Counted from the first letter of the stretch, positions 33,311 through 41,871 are shown. The stretch: DNA of 64,000 bases from Longimicrobium sp. (GCA_036377595.1 DASUYB010000108.1:166404-230403); one strand, 5' to 3'. Made by a program: numbers and translations. Notes: a model not told the origin generated them from the sequence alone.

Positions 33311-34945
33311 TCAGCAGAGGGTCACGGATTGAGCGAGGCCGGCTTCGCTGGTTTCCTTGTACTTGGAGTTCATGTCTCTTGCCGTCTGGGCGAGAGCCAT
33401 CACCGTCTCGTCGAAATCGACGCGGTGCCTGGACGCGATCTCGTTGCTGGCGATCTGGTAGGCCGTCCAGGCCTTGACCGCGCCGAAGGCGCATCGCTCG
33501 ATGCAGGGAACCTGCACGTAACCGGCGACCGGGTCGCACGTCATGCCCAGGTGATGCTCCAGGGCGGATTCGGCCGCGTTCTCGACGACCAGTGACGGGG
33601 CGCCGTGTGCCGAAGCGGTCAGGGCTGCGGCCATCGACGAGGCCACGCCGATCTCTGCCTGGCAACCGCCCTCGGCCGCAGACAGCGTCGCATGGTGCTT
33701 GCAAAGGTAGCCCACCGCAGCCGCGGCGAGCATGCCGTCGCGGATCTTCTGCCGGTCGATTTTCCGGACCTCCATCAGCGCATAGACCAGCGACGGCATG
33801 ACGCCGGCGGAACCGCCCGTCGGCGCGGTGATGACGAGGTGTCCTCGCCCGTTCTCCTCCGAGGCCGCCAGGGCGAACGCCGACAGTGCGCCGATCCCGC
33901 GATCCGACTCGTACCTGTCGTCCAGGGCGCGCTTGTATACCGACGCGGCCTTGCTGTGCAATTTGATCGGGCCGGGGAGGACGTTGTTCTCCGGCATGGA
34001 AAGCCCCGACTTCACGGTCGCGAGCATGGCGTCGATGATCTTGTCGACGAAGGCGTAGACCTCCGCTTCCGACCTGCCCGCAATCGACATCTCGTTTGCC
34101 AGCATGATCCTGGCGATCGTGGTGTGGTTGCGGTCGGCATGCGCCCGCAGCTCTTTCATGGTGCGGAACGGGTACCTGGGCGGGTTCTTCTTCGGGGGCG
34201 TATAGCCTTTCCACTCGATGAATCCACCGCCCACCGAGTAGTACTCCTGCTCGAGCAACACCTCGTCCCCGGCGAGAAGCTTGACCGTCATCGTGTTCGG
34301 GTGTTTGAAATTGCCCTTGGTGGCATCGTAGACGACGTCTGCGAGGCTCACGTTGATCGACTTGTTGCCGAGCTTCACCGGGAACACCTGACCGGGCTTG
34401 TCTCGCAGGCTGTCCAGAAACGCAGGGTCGACCGTAGCCGGCTCTTTCCCCACCAGCCCTGCGAGTGCGGCTCGTTCCGTGCCGTGGCCCTTTCCTGTCG
34501 CACTGAGGCTTCCGAACAGGTTCACCCGAAGCTTCGTAGCCTTCTCCAGTTTCTCGGCGGGCAGTTTGGCAGCTCGCTGGTAGAAATCGTAAGTGATGCG
34601 CATCGGACCGATCGTGTGCGAGCTGGAAGGCCCCGGGCCCACCTTGTAGAACTCGTCCACGGTCGTCAGCACCGGCCCCTGTCCCTTCTTCACAACGTCC
34701 AGGTCGGGAGACAAGGGGACCTGGGGGCCACCGGCCGGCGGTGCCGCTTCGCCCTCGGCGGCCGGCGGAGGGGCTTTTGCTTCCACGTCCGATCGCTCAC
34801 AGCCGGTCATCACTGCAGTGGCCGAGATCACGGCGCTGCGCATGAGGAACTTCCTACGGTCGAGGCCGGCCGGAACCATGGCCACCTGGGGCGCGGGGTC
34901 GAACAGATCGCTGTCATCGTCCTTGATGTCGTCTCTGCTGGACAT
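33311..34945 (-). CDS. sdaA: Exported L-serine ammonia-lyase (4Fe-4S), Tat lipoprotein
   Basis: 544 residues. From about residue 90 it is a full one-chain L-serine dehydratase (alpha and beta domains): GPGPSSSHTIGPMR, LFGSLSATGKGHGTERA, then TAPTGGSAGVMPSL. Four Cys fit the iron-sulfur cluster: Cys428, Cys470, Cys481 and the C-terminal Cys544. The spacing C-x41-C-x10-C and the terminal Cys match the tail-in-mouth arrangement described for Legionella L-serine dehydratase. Unusually, residues 30-49 read RRKFLMRSAVISATAVMTGC, a twin-arginine signal with a lipobox, and a Pro/Ala linker follows. Tat exports folded cofactor-loaded proteins, so the enzyme should act outside the cytoplasm, releasing pyruvate and ammonia. 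Lower GC than its neighbours; flanked by repeats. Confidence 0.88.
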   Translation of the reverse strand: MSSRDDIKDDDSDLFDPAPQVAMVPAGLDRRKFLMRSAVISATAVMTGCERSDVEAKAPPPAAEGEAAPPAGGPQVPLSPDLDVVKKGQGPVLTTVDEFYKVGPGPSSSHTIGPMRITYDFYQRAAKLPAEKLEKATKLRVNLFGSLSATGKGHGTERAALAGLVGKEPATVDPAFLDSLRDKPGQVFPVKLGNKSINVSLADVVYDATKGNFKHPNTMTVKLLAGDEVLLEQEYYSVGGGFIEWKGYTPPKKNPPRYPFRTMKELRAHADRNHTTIARIMLANEMSIAGRSEAEVYAFVDKIIDAMLATVKSGLSMPENNVLPGPIKLHSKAASVYKRALDDRYESDRGIGALSAFALAASEENGRGHLVITAPTGGSAGVMPSLVYALMEVRKIDRQKIRDGMLAAAAVGYLCKHHATLSAAEGGCQAEIGVASSMAAALTASAHGAPSLVVENAAESALEHHLGMTCDPVAGYVQVPCIERCAFGAVKAWTAYQIASNEIASRHRVDFDETVMALAQTARDMNSKYKETSEAGLAQSVTLC

Positions 34946-35157
34946 GGCATTCCTCAGCTCGTGGTACGTTCAGGGAACGACGGCGCACCTGGTTCGGGCC
35001 GTCCGATGACTCGTTGCGAAGCTAGGCGAGCCGTGGCGACTGGTATTGGGAGAAATTGGCCCATGACCGGACGCGTGGATGGCCGGGTGGCGGAAGTTGC
35101 GCCAGGAGCGCCACTTGGACGCGGCGCGGGCGGTTGCTGGGAATGCTGGCAGCGGTC

Positions 35158-35280
35158 ACGCGGAGGGGAACGGAGGATCATTGTTTTTCCTCCGTTCCCT
35201 CCGTTCCCTCCGTTCCCTCCGTGTGATGACATGCTGTTGGCCGGTGGGAAATGCATGGCCGATCGACCGGGATGATCTCA
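35158..35280 (+). repeat. Right direct repeat of the cassette (family A2)
   Basis: Hairpin of CGGAGG/CCTCCG units followed by the same 60-base tail as at 31801-31860 (59 of 60 identical). Confidence 0.85.
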
Positions 35281-35288
35281 CTCCCCGC

Positions 35289-35330
35289 GATGAGTTCTCC
35301 GTGCCTCCGTGTCTCTGTGCCTCTGCGTGA
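35289..35330 (-). repeat. Right outer inverted repeat of the cassette
   Basis: Inverted partner of 31651-31692 (39 of 42 positions). It lies eight bases outside the right direct repeat. Confidence 0.75.
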
Positions 35331-35365
35331 AATCCCTTTCAGGAAGCGGAGGCCGCCGGGCTCCG

Positions 35366-36562
35366 TCAGGGCGTCGGCGGCAGCGACGGCGGGGGTGGAG
35401 GGGGCGGCGACGGCGGGATGACGATCTGCGCGGAGGTGTGGTTGGCCTCCGTCTGCTTCGCGCGAGCCTCCCACGCTCGCACCCTCTGCCGCGCCGCGTC
35501 GAACAGCCGCTCGTAGTTGCCGCGGCGCACCATGGCGCCGGCCTCGGGGGTCAGCAGCGCCCAGAGCGGGCGGTAGCGGTCGAACACGGCGAAGTACTGG
35601 GCCGAGTCCCTGGGCGCCACCACGTCGGTGCCGAACAGGAAGCGGCTGGGATAGCGGTTGATCAGCGCGGCCGAGCGGCGGGTGACCTCGGGGGTGGCCA
35701 GCAGGTACTTGGCCACCTCGTCCCAGCTGAGGTCGAAGTACACGTGCCGCAGCGTGGTGTCGGCCAGGATCCCCTCCACGATGGTGCCGTGGTTGGGGTT
35801 CCACTCGGTGACCGGCGCCACGCTCGACGCCTGCACCGGATGCACCACCCGCCCCAGCCCCATGTGCGCCCAGATGATGGTGGCGTTGCGGTGCCGCCGC
35901 AGCAGCGCCTTCATCTGCGCCAGGTACGCCGGCTCGGCCCCGGCGCGCGCGAAGGGCACGTCCATGTCGTTGTGGAAGATCACCACCAGCCCCGCCTCGC
36001 CCGCCAGCGCCAGGATGCGGTCGAGCGCCGGGTTGGTCAGGCTGGCCACCTCGCCCGCCACCTTCGACGAGACGAACTCCTTGTGCACGCTGAACTCGCC
36101 GATCCCGCTGAACACGCCGGGAAAGGTCAGCAGCACCCGGCGGATGTGGTCGGCGGCGTACATGTCGGCCGGGTTGAAGCCGGTGATCATGGGGTCGAGC
36201 CGCGCCTGCTCGGCGGCCGTCAGCGAGCGGTACGCCTGGGCGATGTAGGCGTCGGTGAAGGAGTAGTAGTAGAGCGGCGCGTCGCTCTGCAGGTAGTAGG
36301 TCGGCGCCTGGTCGCCCGAGTTGGCGTACGACCACATCTGCTGCAGGGGGATGCCGAACAGGGTGGAGCGCCCCACGCGCGTGCCCATGATGCGCAGGAA
36401 GTCGTGGACGTCCGTCCCCTCCTGCACGTAGTTGGTCAGGTGGAAGTGCGAGTCGTCGAACTCGGGCGCGGCCGCGGCCTGCGCGGAGGCCGGGCCCGCG
36501 GCGGCCGCCAGCGCCGCGGCGAGGACCGCGGCGGCGCGGCGGAGAGGACGCGAGGGTGCCAT
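35366..36562 (-). CDS. Exported amidohydrolase-family metal-dependent hydrolase
   Basis: 398 residues. A Sec signal (AAAVLAAALAAAAGPASAQ) leads into an amidohydrolase-type TIM barrel: the first-strand metal ligands DSHFH near residue 38, then VVIFHND, the IIWAHMGLG His and FLFGTDVV (Asp) late in the barrel. The C-terminal end is a Pro-rich tail. The substrate is unknown; family members hydrolyse C-N, C-O or C-C bonds. It follows the second porin by 35 bases on the same strand, so it is the last gene of the dcaP-glsA-porin-hydrolase unit. The start MAPSRPLRRAA is just after a possible upstream Ala/Ser codon pair with no better start. Confidence 0.82.
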   Translation of the reverse strand: MAPSRPLRRAAAVLAAALAAAAGPASAQAAAAPEFDDSHFHLTNYVQEGTDVHDFLRIMGTRVGRSTLFGIPLQQMWSYANSGDQAPTYYLQSDAPLYYYSFTDAYIAQAYRSLTAAEQARLDPMITGFNPADMYAADHIRRVLLTFPGVFSGIGEFSVHKEFVSSKVAGEVASLTNPALDRILALAGEAGLVVIFHNDMDVPFARAGAEPAYLAQMKALLRRHRNATIIWAHMGLGRVVHPVQASSVAPVTEWNPNHGTIVEGILADTTLRHVYFDLSWDEVAKYLLATPEVTRRSAALINRYPSRFLFGTDVVAPRDSAQYFAVFDRYRPLWALLTPEAGAMVRRGNYERLFDAARQRVRAWEARAKQTEANHTSAQIVIPPSPPPPPPPSLPPTP

Positions 36563-36597
36563 CGAAGCATTCCTCCGGATCGGGGGCCCGCTGCCCG

Positions 36598-37935
36598 TCA
36601 GAGCAGGATGTCGGTGCCGATCGAGACGGTGGTGCCGCTCTGCCCCGCGGCGTAGAAGCCGAAGCTCGACGCGGTGGGGCTCCGCTCGATGCGGATCAGG
36701 TGCAGGTTCAGCCGCCAGCTGCGCGTGCCGCTGGGATACACGCTGACCCCGCCCGACAGCTCCCACGGGTTGCGGCCGTACTGGTCGTCGACGTAGCCGT
36801 AGGTGGCGTGCAGGTTCACCCGCCGCGGCACCACCATGTACGCCGCCTGCAGCTGGAAGCCGCGGTCGTCCACGTCGGCCGCGGCCGCGGGCGGGAGGGG
36901 GACGTCGGTCTGGAAGTTGGAGAGGGTGCGCCAGTACGCCTCGCCCTGGAACGAGGCGCCGCGGTACTTGAGCCCCACGTCCACGGCGATCTCGCGGTAG
37001 TCGAGCTTCTGCACCGTCACCCCCTCGGCCAGCGCGCCCGTGTCGAACGGGTTCACCCCGTCGGCCAGCTTGATCTGCGTGGCGTTGGGGGGCACGCTGT
37101 CGTTGGCGTAGCGCGCCTCGCGGCTGGCGCCGGCCGACACGCCGAAGCGGGTGGCCAGCCGCTCGTGGTGCTCGAAGTCTTCCAGCCCGCCGCGGGGGCC
37201 GAACTCCCCCGTGGTCGGCATCCACCAGGCGCTGGTGCTGTAGAACAGGTTCCGCGTGTCGTTGGCCGCCACCACCCCCAGCTGGCTGATGTTGTTGCTG
37301 AGCGACACGTTGTAGTAGAGCCGCGGCACCGGCTGCCCGGTGACCCAGATCCCCGACGAGAAGCCCCCCCGGAAGAACTCCTCGGCCATCTGCCGGTCGC
37401 TCGACGCCCAGAACGGCCACGAGCCCTGCAGCGAGCGCGCGGTGAGGTTGGGCACGATCCCCACGCCCATGGTGGCGGCCCGGCCGAAGCGGTACTGGAG
37501 GTTTCCGAACAGCAGCGTCTGCTGCGTGGTGGGGAGCGACCAGAGCGAGATGTTGTAGCGGAACTTCTGGGTCCAGAAGAAGCCGGTGAGCCAGATGAAG
37601 GTGCGGTGCCAGTTCAGGTCGTTGCGCGCCTTCACCGTGCGCTCGCGCCCCAGGTGGTCGGTGAACGTCTGCTCGCCGGGGAGCTGGTTCATGTACCGGA
37701 AGAGCCCGTAGAAGCTCACGTTCAGGCTCCCCCGCTCGGTCCGCAGGATGTCGAACCCCTTGGCGGGGGTGAACTCGCCGGCGGAGGTGTTCTGGTACCC
37801 CGTGTCAGCCGCGGCCTCGGCGGGCGCGGTGGTCGGCGCCTCGTCCTGCGCGGCGAGCCGGGGAGCGAGGACGGCGAGCAGGATCGCCGGCAGGGCCGCC
37901 CGCCGGAGCGCGGCCGTGAGCATCCGTCCCGCCAT
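36598..37935 (-). CDS. Outer-membrane porin, paralogue of 31883-33250
   Basis: 445 residues starting at MAGRMLTAAL after AAGGAGGGG. Sec signal cleaved near LAAQD. The barrel shares with the cassette porin the FTDHLGRERTVKARNDL segment, DRQMAEEFFRGGFSSGIWVTG, a YLPSG/ISTS-like strand and an extended DRGFQLQAAYMVVPRRVNLH (FELTAGYFVVPRKLQLY in the other). Terminal residues DILL. It resembles phosphate-selective porins O/P. Located between glutaminase and the hydrolase, it is likely to admit their substrates. The ligand is unknown. Confidence 0.82.
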   Translation of the reverse strand: MAGRMLTAALRRAALPAILLAVLAPRLAAQDEAPTTAPAEAAADTGYQNTSAGEFTPAKGFDILRTERGSLNVSFYGLFRYMNQLPGEQTFTDHLGRERTVKARNDLNWHRTFIWLTGFFWTQKFRYNISLWSLPTTQQTLLFGNLQYRFGRAATMGVGIVPNLTARSLQGSWPFWASSDRQMAEEFFRGGFSSGIWVTGQPVPRLYYNVSLSNNISQLGVVAANDTRNLFYSTSAWWMPTTGEFGPRGGLEDFEHHERLATRFGVSAGASREARYANDSVPPNATQIKLADGVNPFDTGALAEGVTVQKLDYREIAVDVGLKYRGASFQGEAYWRTLSNFQTDVPLPPAAAADVDDRGFQLQAAYMVVPRRVNLHATYGYVDDQYGRNPWELSGGVSVYPSGTRSWRLNLHLIRIERSPTASSFGFYAAGQSGTTVSIGTDILL

Positions 37936-38023
37936 CCCCTCCTCCTTGTCTGCCGTTGATCGGTCGATGGATGGCACCACGCCGGGCGGGCCGCGCGCCT
38001 CCAGCGGCGGCCCGCCGCGGCGC

Positions 38024-39112
38024 TCAGCGCGCCGGCGTGCCCGCGGCGAACGGGTTGCCGCCCAGCGCGTTGGAGATGTCGGCGATGGCGCGCTGCGCCC
38101 GCACGCTGTTTCCCGCCTCGTCCAGAGGCGGGCTGACCACCGCGATCCCGAACTTCCCCGGCGAGACGGCGATGATCCCGCCGCCGACGCCGCTCTTGGC
38201 CGGCAGCCCGGTGGTGTACAGCCACTTCCCCGAGTCGTCGTACAGCCCCGCCGTGGCCATCACCGCCAGCACGTTGGGCACCTGCGCCGGGTCCATCACC
38301 TGCTTCTGCGTCACCGGGTTGTGCCCGCCGAAGGCCAGCGTGGCCGCCATGGTGGCCAGGTCGCGCGCGTTCACCCCGATCGAGCACTGCCGGGTGTACA
38401 GGTCCACCGCCTGCTGCCAGTTGCTCTTGATGTAGCCGTAGGCCAGCATCAGCGCGCCGATGGCCTGGTTGCGCTGGTTGGTGTCGGACTCGGAGCGGTA
38501 CACGTCGTTCAGCACGCGCAGCGGCCGCCCCGCGAACTCGTTGTGGATCCCCAGGATGCGCGCCCACACCTCGTCGGCCGTGCTCCCGCGCACCATGCTG
38601 GTGGCGGCGATGGCGCCCGGGTTCACCAGCGGGTTCAGCTCCGACTTCCCCGTCTTCTGCGCCAGCTCGATGCTCACGATGGAGTTGAAGCGCATCCCCG
38701 TGGCGTCGACGCCGATCGATTTCTCGATCGTGTCGGGGCCCAGCTCGCGGATCACCTCGGCCATGGTGAAGACCTTGGAGATCGACTGGATCGACACCTC
38801 GGTCTGCGCGTCGCCGGCGGTGTACACGCGCCCGTCGGCGGTCACCAGCGCGATCCCGAACAGCTTCGGGTCCACCTGTGCCAGCACGGGGATGTAGTCG
38901 GCGTTCTTTCCCTCCTGCAGCCCGCGGTAGCGCTGGAACGCCGCGTCGACCGCCGCCTGGATGTCGGGGGGCGACAGCGCCGCGGGCGCGGCCGGCCGCG
39001 GCATGCGCTGCGAGGCGGGGGTGGGCTGGGCCGCGGCCGATCCACTCACCGCCAGCACGGCCAGCCCCGCCGCCCACGCCGACCGCCGTATGCGAAGCTT
39101 CCACGCGTTCAT
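38024..39112 (-). CDS. glsA: Periplasmic glutaminase
   Basis: 362 residues. The enzyme part (about residues 45-355) is a serine-dependent glutaminase of the beta-lactamase-like fold: VSIQSISKVFTM holds the SxxK nucleophile, and ELNPLVNPGAIAATSMV, YTRQCSIGVNARDLA and LPAKSGVGGGIIAV are family signatures. It hydrolyses glutamine to glutamate and ammonia. Unlike cytosolic GlsA/YbaS it starts with a Sec signal (RSAWAAGLAVLAVSGSAAAQ), so it should be periplasmic. Its ATG overlaps the DcaP porin stop by four bases, which couples their translation. Together with the Tat-exported serine dehydratase it would release ammonia outside the cytoplasm. Confidence 0.93.
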   Translation of the reverse strand: MNAWKLRIRRSAWAAGLAVLAVSGSAAAQPTPASQRMPRPAAPAALSPPDIQAAVDAAFQRYRGLQEGKNADYIPVLAQVDPKLFGIALVTADGRVYTAGDAQTEVSIQSISKVFTMAEVIRELGPDTIEKSIGVDATGMRFNSIVSIELAQKTGKSELNPLVNPGAIAATSMVRGSTADEVWARILGIHNEFAGRPLRVLNDVYRSESDTNQRNQAIGALMLAYGYIKSNWQQAVDLYTRQCSIGVNARDLATMAATLAFGGHNPVTQKQVMDPAQVPNVLAVMATAGLYDDSGKWLYTTGLPAKSGVGGGIIAVSPGKFGIAVVSPPLDEAGNSVRAQRAIADISNALGGNPFAAGTPAR

Positions 39113-40308
39113 GGGGTTACCTCCCAGGTGTGAGAGAAGTTGTACTTGAACCCGAGCTGGATCCTCCAATCGTCGGCGTCGAAGCCGTTGGAGTGGTTCT
39201 CGCGGTGCCCCCACTGCCCCTCGATCCCCATGGTCACGTTCTTGATCGGGTAGTAGAGCAGGTCGATCAGCGCGTACTGCCCGGTCTTGAACGCGTTGGG
39301 GGCCTGCTGCGGCGAGTTGTCGATGTCGACCCGCGAGTAGCCCAGCGAGGTGCTGAAGCGCGGGCCCCAGGTGTGGTCGAGGAAGGCCACCAGCCCCAGC
39401 ACCGGCAGCGCCTCGCCGGTCACCGGCGTCACCAGGTTCCCCGGGTTGTCGCGGATGCCGACGTCGGCGGGGGCGTCGTTCATGTAGTTCTCGATCCCCT
39501 CGCCGTACACGGCCTGCAGCCGCACCACGTCGTTCTTGGTCAGCTTCAGGTTCGAGCTCAGGTTCAATCCCCATCCCCACGCGTCACCCGACAGGTCGAA
39601 GGCGTCGTCGCCCACGTCCTCCCACTCGATCCAGCGGAGGATCCCCGCCAGCTCCACGTATCCCCACTTGCGCGCGAAGCGCCCCTCGGCCGACAGGTCG
39701 GGATACGGGAAGCGCGGGCGGACGTCGGCCAGCTCGATGCGGTCGGCGTAGACGCCGCCGTCGCCGCTGGCGCCGGGCCGCTCCAGCGCGATGCTCACGC
39801 GCGAGGGGCCCTGGATGGGCATGTAGCGGATCTGGATGTTGCGGAAGAACACCATCCCGTTCGGCCCCCAGTACTCCAGCGAGTTGGGGAACACGTCGAT
39901 GTCCATGAACGGGCTCCAGGTCTGCCCGGCGCCGAAGTGCCCCAGCTCGCCGAAGGCGTGGCGCAGGCGCAGGGTGGTCTGTCCCGCGTCCACGCCGGTG
40001 CCGAACAGCTCCCACTCGAAGTGCGTCTTGAGCGGGCCGGCGGGGGTGGGGGTGTTCGTCCTCACGCCGAAGCGGCTCTGCCGCACGCCGAAGAAGCTCC
40101 TGCCGTCGGGCGCGAACTCGCCGGGCTCCGAGGGAAGCTTGGTGGGGCGCAGGACGTCGAACCACAGGGGGTCGTTGGTCTCGACCTGGTATCCCGCGTC
40201 GGTCATCACGTGGCCGTAGACCTCGAAGGTGGTTTTGGGCGCGTTCCCCTGCGCCGCCACGGGCATGGCCAGCCCGCAGAGGATGGTTGTGAGGGTGGTG
40301 CGTTTCAC
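39109..40308 (-). CDS. DcaP-family trimeric porin
   Basis: 399 residues from a GTG after AAAGGAGGCGGC. A short signal (TTLTTILCGLAMPVAAQ) precedes a DcaP-type barrel. Highly conserved DcaP blocks are visible: PLWFDVLRPTKLPSEPGEF, FFGVRQSRFGVRTNTPT, TLRLRHAFGELG, then QTWSPFMDIDVFPNSLEYWG and ALERPGASGDGGVYADRIEL. DcaP porins of Acinetobacter take up negatively charged small molecules such as dicarboxylates. First gene of the operon, translationally coupled to glutaminase, which fits import of amino-acid-like substrates. Confidence 0.92.
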   Translation of the reverse strand: MKRTTLTTILCGLAMPVAAQGNAPKTTFEVYGHVMTDAGYQVETNDPLWFDVLRPTKLPSEPGEFAPDGRSFFGVRQSRFGVRTNTPTPAGPLKTHFEWELFGTGVDAGQTTLRLRHAFGELGHFGAGQTWSPFMDIDVFPNSLEYWGPNGMVFFRNIQIRYMPIQGPSRVSIALERPGASGDGGVYADRIELADVRPRFPYPDLSAEGRFARKWGYVELAGILRWIEWEDVGDDAFDLSGDAWGWGLNLSSNLKLTKNDVVRLQAVYGEGIENYMNDAPADVGIRDNPGNLVTPVTGEALPVLGLVAFLDHTWGPRFSTSLGYSRVDIDNSPQQAPNAFKTGQYALIDLLYYPIKNVTMGIEGQWGHRENHSNGFDADDWRIQLGFKYNFSHTWEVTP

Positions 40309-40639
40309 GCCGCCTCCTTTCGGTGGAGGGATGAGGGCGATGAACGACGCTCCTGGCGCCCGCGTCAGGCACGTCACGGCGGTCTCCGTGGTGCGTGCGA
40401 GTCGTGGGTCCCCTCACCGCCACCACCACGTAGCCGTCTCGCGGCCGCACCCGTGCGGCCGAAGCTGCGATCCTGCTCCCCGCCATCCCGGCCGGCCGCC
40501 GGTCCGGCCGCCGCGGCGCGTGGCGACGGGGCAGGCGGAGAGGCTGCCTCGAGCGGGTGCGCATCCCCCGTCTGCGAGGGAGCGCGGGGCCGCCCGGGCG
40601 ATCCGTGGAGCGGAACTTCGCCAGGGATGGGGATGGCGT
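40309..40639. other. Intergenic leader of the dcaP operon, no gene seen
   Basis: About 560 bases separate dcaP from the DUF3011 gene. Apart from a perfect copy of the 15-bp motif at 40640-40654, no believable coding sequence, tRNA or terminator is seen. All readings are Arg/Pro/Ala-rich shadows. Confidence 0.5.
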
Positions 40640-40654
40640 CTTGGAGGATTTTGC
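40640..40654 (-). promoter_or_regulatory. 15-bp motif upstream of the dcaP-glsA operon
   Basis: CTTGGAGGATTTTGC matches all ten fixed positions. At 332 bases before the dcaP start it is the most distant assigned copy, suggesting a long leader or an unseen small gene. Confidence 0.65.
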
Positions 40655-40871
40655 CGCGCGGGGCGGGAGGGGAGATCGGCGCGTTCCGCGTGGAGATGCG
40701 GGGATTCCAGGGCGTACCGGAGCGCGGCCGGATCGTGCGGGAATCCGGCATTTTCCGGAGATGGGATCGGGGGTGCCGGAGCCGCCCGGGCGCCCCCGGC
40801 GGCCGCCGCGGCGGAGGGGACGATCGGGGTGGTCACCTTCGCCGGACGTCTCCGCGACGAGGAAGGGCTTC

Positions 40872-41366
40872 TCAGCGCTGGGTGCGGACGGTCCAGCCGG
40901 TGACTTGGCCGGTGGCGCTCACGCGGCAGGTTCCGGAGCGCCGGCCAATGCTCCACCCGATGGCGCGCCCGCCCTGCGCGTCCGGCGGCTGCACGTCGAT
41001 CCGCACCGCGGAGGGGTCGGTCAGCCCCAGGCGCGCCGCCGCGGCGTTCCGGCAGACGCGCAGGGCGTCGGCGGCGCTCAGCGGCCGCTGCGGCGCGACG
41101 ACGGGTGGGAGGTCGACGATGAACTCGGCGCGGCACCCGTCGGAGACCCACACCGCGCTGCCCGTGTAGCCCCAGGTGCGGCCGTAGGTGCACGGCGCGG
41201 CGCTCTCCCGCTCGTGCAGGTATACGCCGCCGCGGGTATCGGCCTCGCACATCGTGCGGCGCCCCGCCTGCGACTCGCATTCGATCTTGCGCTGCGCGTG
41301 CGCGCGGAACGGGAGCAATACCAGGCACGCCGCCGACAGCGCCGCGCAGAACGTCGTCCTTCTCAT
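40872..41366 (-). CDS. DUF3011 secreted protein
   Basis: 164 residues: a Sec signal (AALSAACLVLLPFRAHAQ), then IECESQAGRRTMCEADTRGG and TYGRTWGYTGSAVWVSDGCRAEF, the paired-Cys pattern of DUF3011 domains (C..R..C; C..GxxWGY...W..GCRAxF), also seen in lectin-like secreted proteins. The C-terminal ~70 residues form a separate small domain ending in a CRVSATGQVTGW strand. Function unknown; probably periplasmic or surface located. The ATG follows GGTCTCCG. Confidence 0.85.
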   Translation of the reverse strand: MRRTTFCAALSAACLVLLPFRAHAQRKIECESQAGRRTMCEADTRGGVYLHERESAAPCTYGRTWGYTGSAVWVSDGCRAEFIVDLPPVVAPQRPLSAADALRVCRNAAAARLGLTDPSAVRIDVQPPDAQGGRAIGWSIGRRSGTCRVSATGQVTGWTVRTQR

Positions 41367-41474
41367 CGGAGACCCCCCGGGTTCGCGGTCCCTCGCGTTG
41401 CCCCGCGCGCCTCGAGCCGGCACCGAGCCCCGGCGCGTCCACGGGATAAGCTCCTCGTGGCGCGCGGCGATCGT

Positions 41475-41489
41475 CTTGGAGGAACTTGC
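41475..41489 (-). promoter_or_regulatory. 15-bp motif upstream of the DUF3011 gene
   Basis: CTTGGAGGAACTTGC, a perfect match, 109 bases before the start codon. TTATCC follows 25 bases further in the direction of transcription. Confidence 0.7.
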
Positions 41490-41516
41490 CGCGGGGATTC
41501 GGAAGAATGAGAAGGA

Positions 41517-41587
41517 ATCACACGGAGTCATCGGAGGACCCGGGTCGGGGCCATCCCCTCCGCTGACTCCGCTGACTCCGTGTGAGA
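41517..41587. repeat. Diverged family A-type hairpin
   Basis: Same design as family A (CACACGGAG ... CTCCGTGTGAG) but with ACTCCGCTG units in the stem and a GGGTCGGGG loop. Confidence 0.65.
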
Positions 41588-41595
41588 CCAGATCT

Positions 41596-41740
41596 CCGGA
41601 TCAACTGTGCACTTGAGGAGGAAATGTCATTCCGAAGGCGCTGCGCCGCCCTGTCCTCCATGCCAAACTCGTGGCGCCTGAGGAATCTGTGGCCGGCTCC
41701 CGAGCCACAGTCCACCTGGCGCTCGGACGCATGCCACGGA
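41596..41740 (+). repeat. Interspersed repeat, family B (partial copy)
   Basis: The left two thirds of the element seen complete at 19250-19508 and 51571-51809. It is abutted by a family A copy, giving a mosaic of repeats in this 540-base gap. Confidence 0.75.
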
Positions 41741-41747
41741 TGAGAAT

Positions 41748-41871
41748 AGTCTCACACGGAGGGAACGGAGGAAACGGAGGTTTACTCATCATCCTCCGTT
41801 TCCTCCGTTCCCTCCGTGTGAGTCATCCTGTTGATCTGATTGCACAATTAATCCGCAGATTCGGTATGAGA
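41748..41871 (-). repeat. Interspersed palindromic repeat, family A (inverted copy)
   Basis: Reverse-orientation full copy. The arm with the complement of CGAATCTGCGGATT lies at the right end. Confidence 0.8.

Noticed and set aside
38024..39112. Beta-lactamase annotation for the SxxK protein
   Set aside because: The ELNPLVNPGAIA and YTRQCS signatures are those of glutaminase, not beta-lactamase.
18548..41871. Possibility that family A repeats are a CRISPR array
   Set aside because: Copies are single, kilobases apart, palindromic and without regular spacers, and no cas genes are present.
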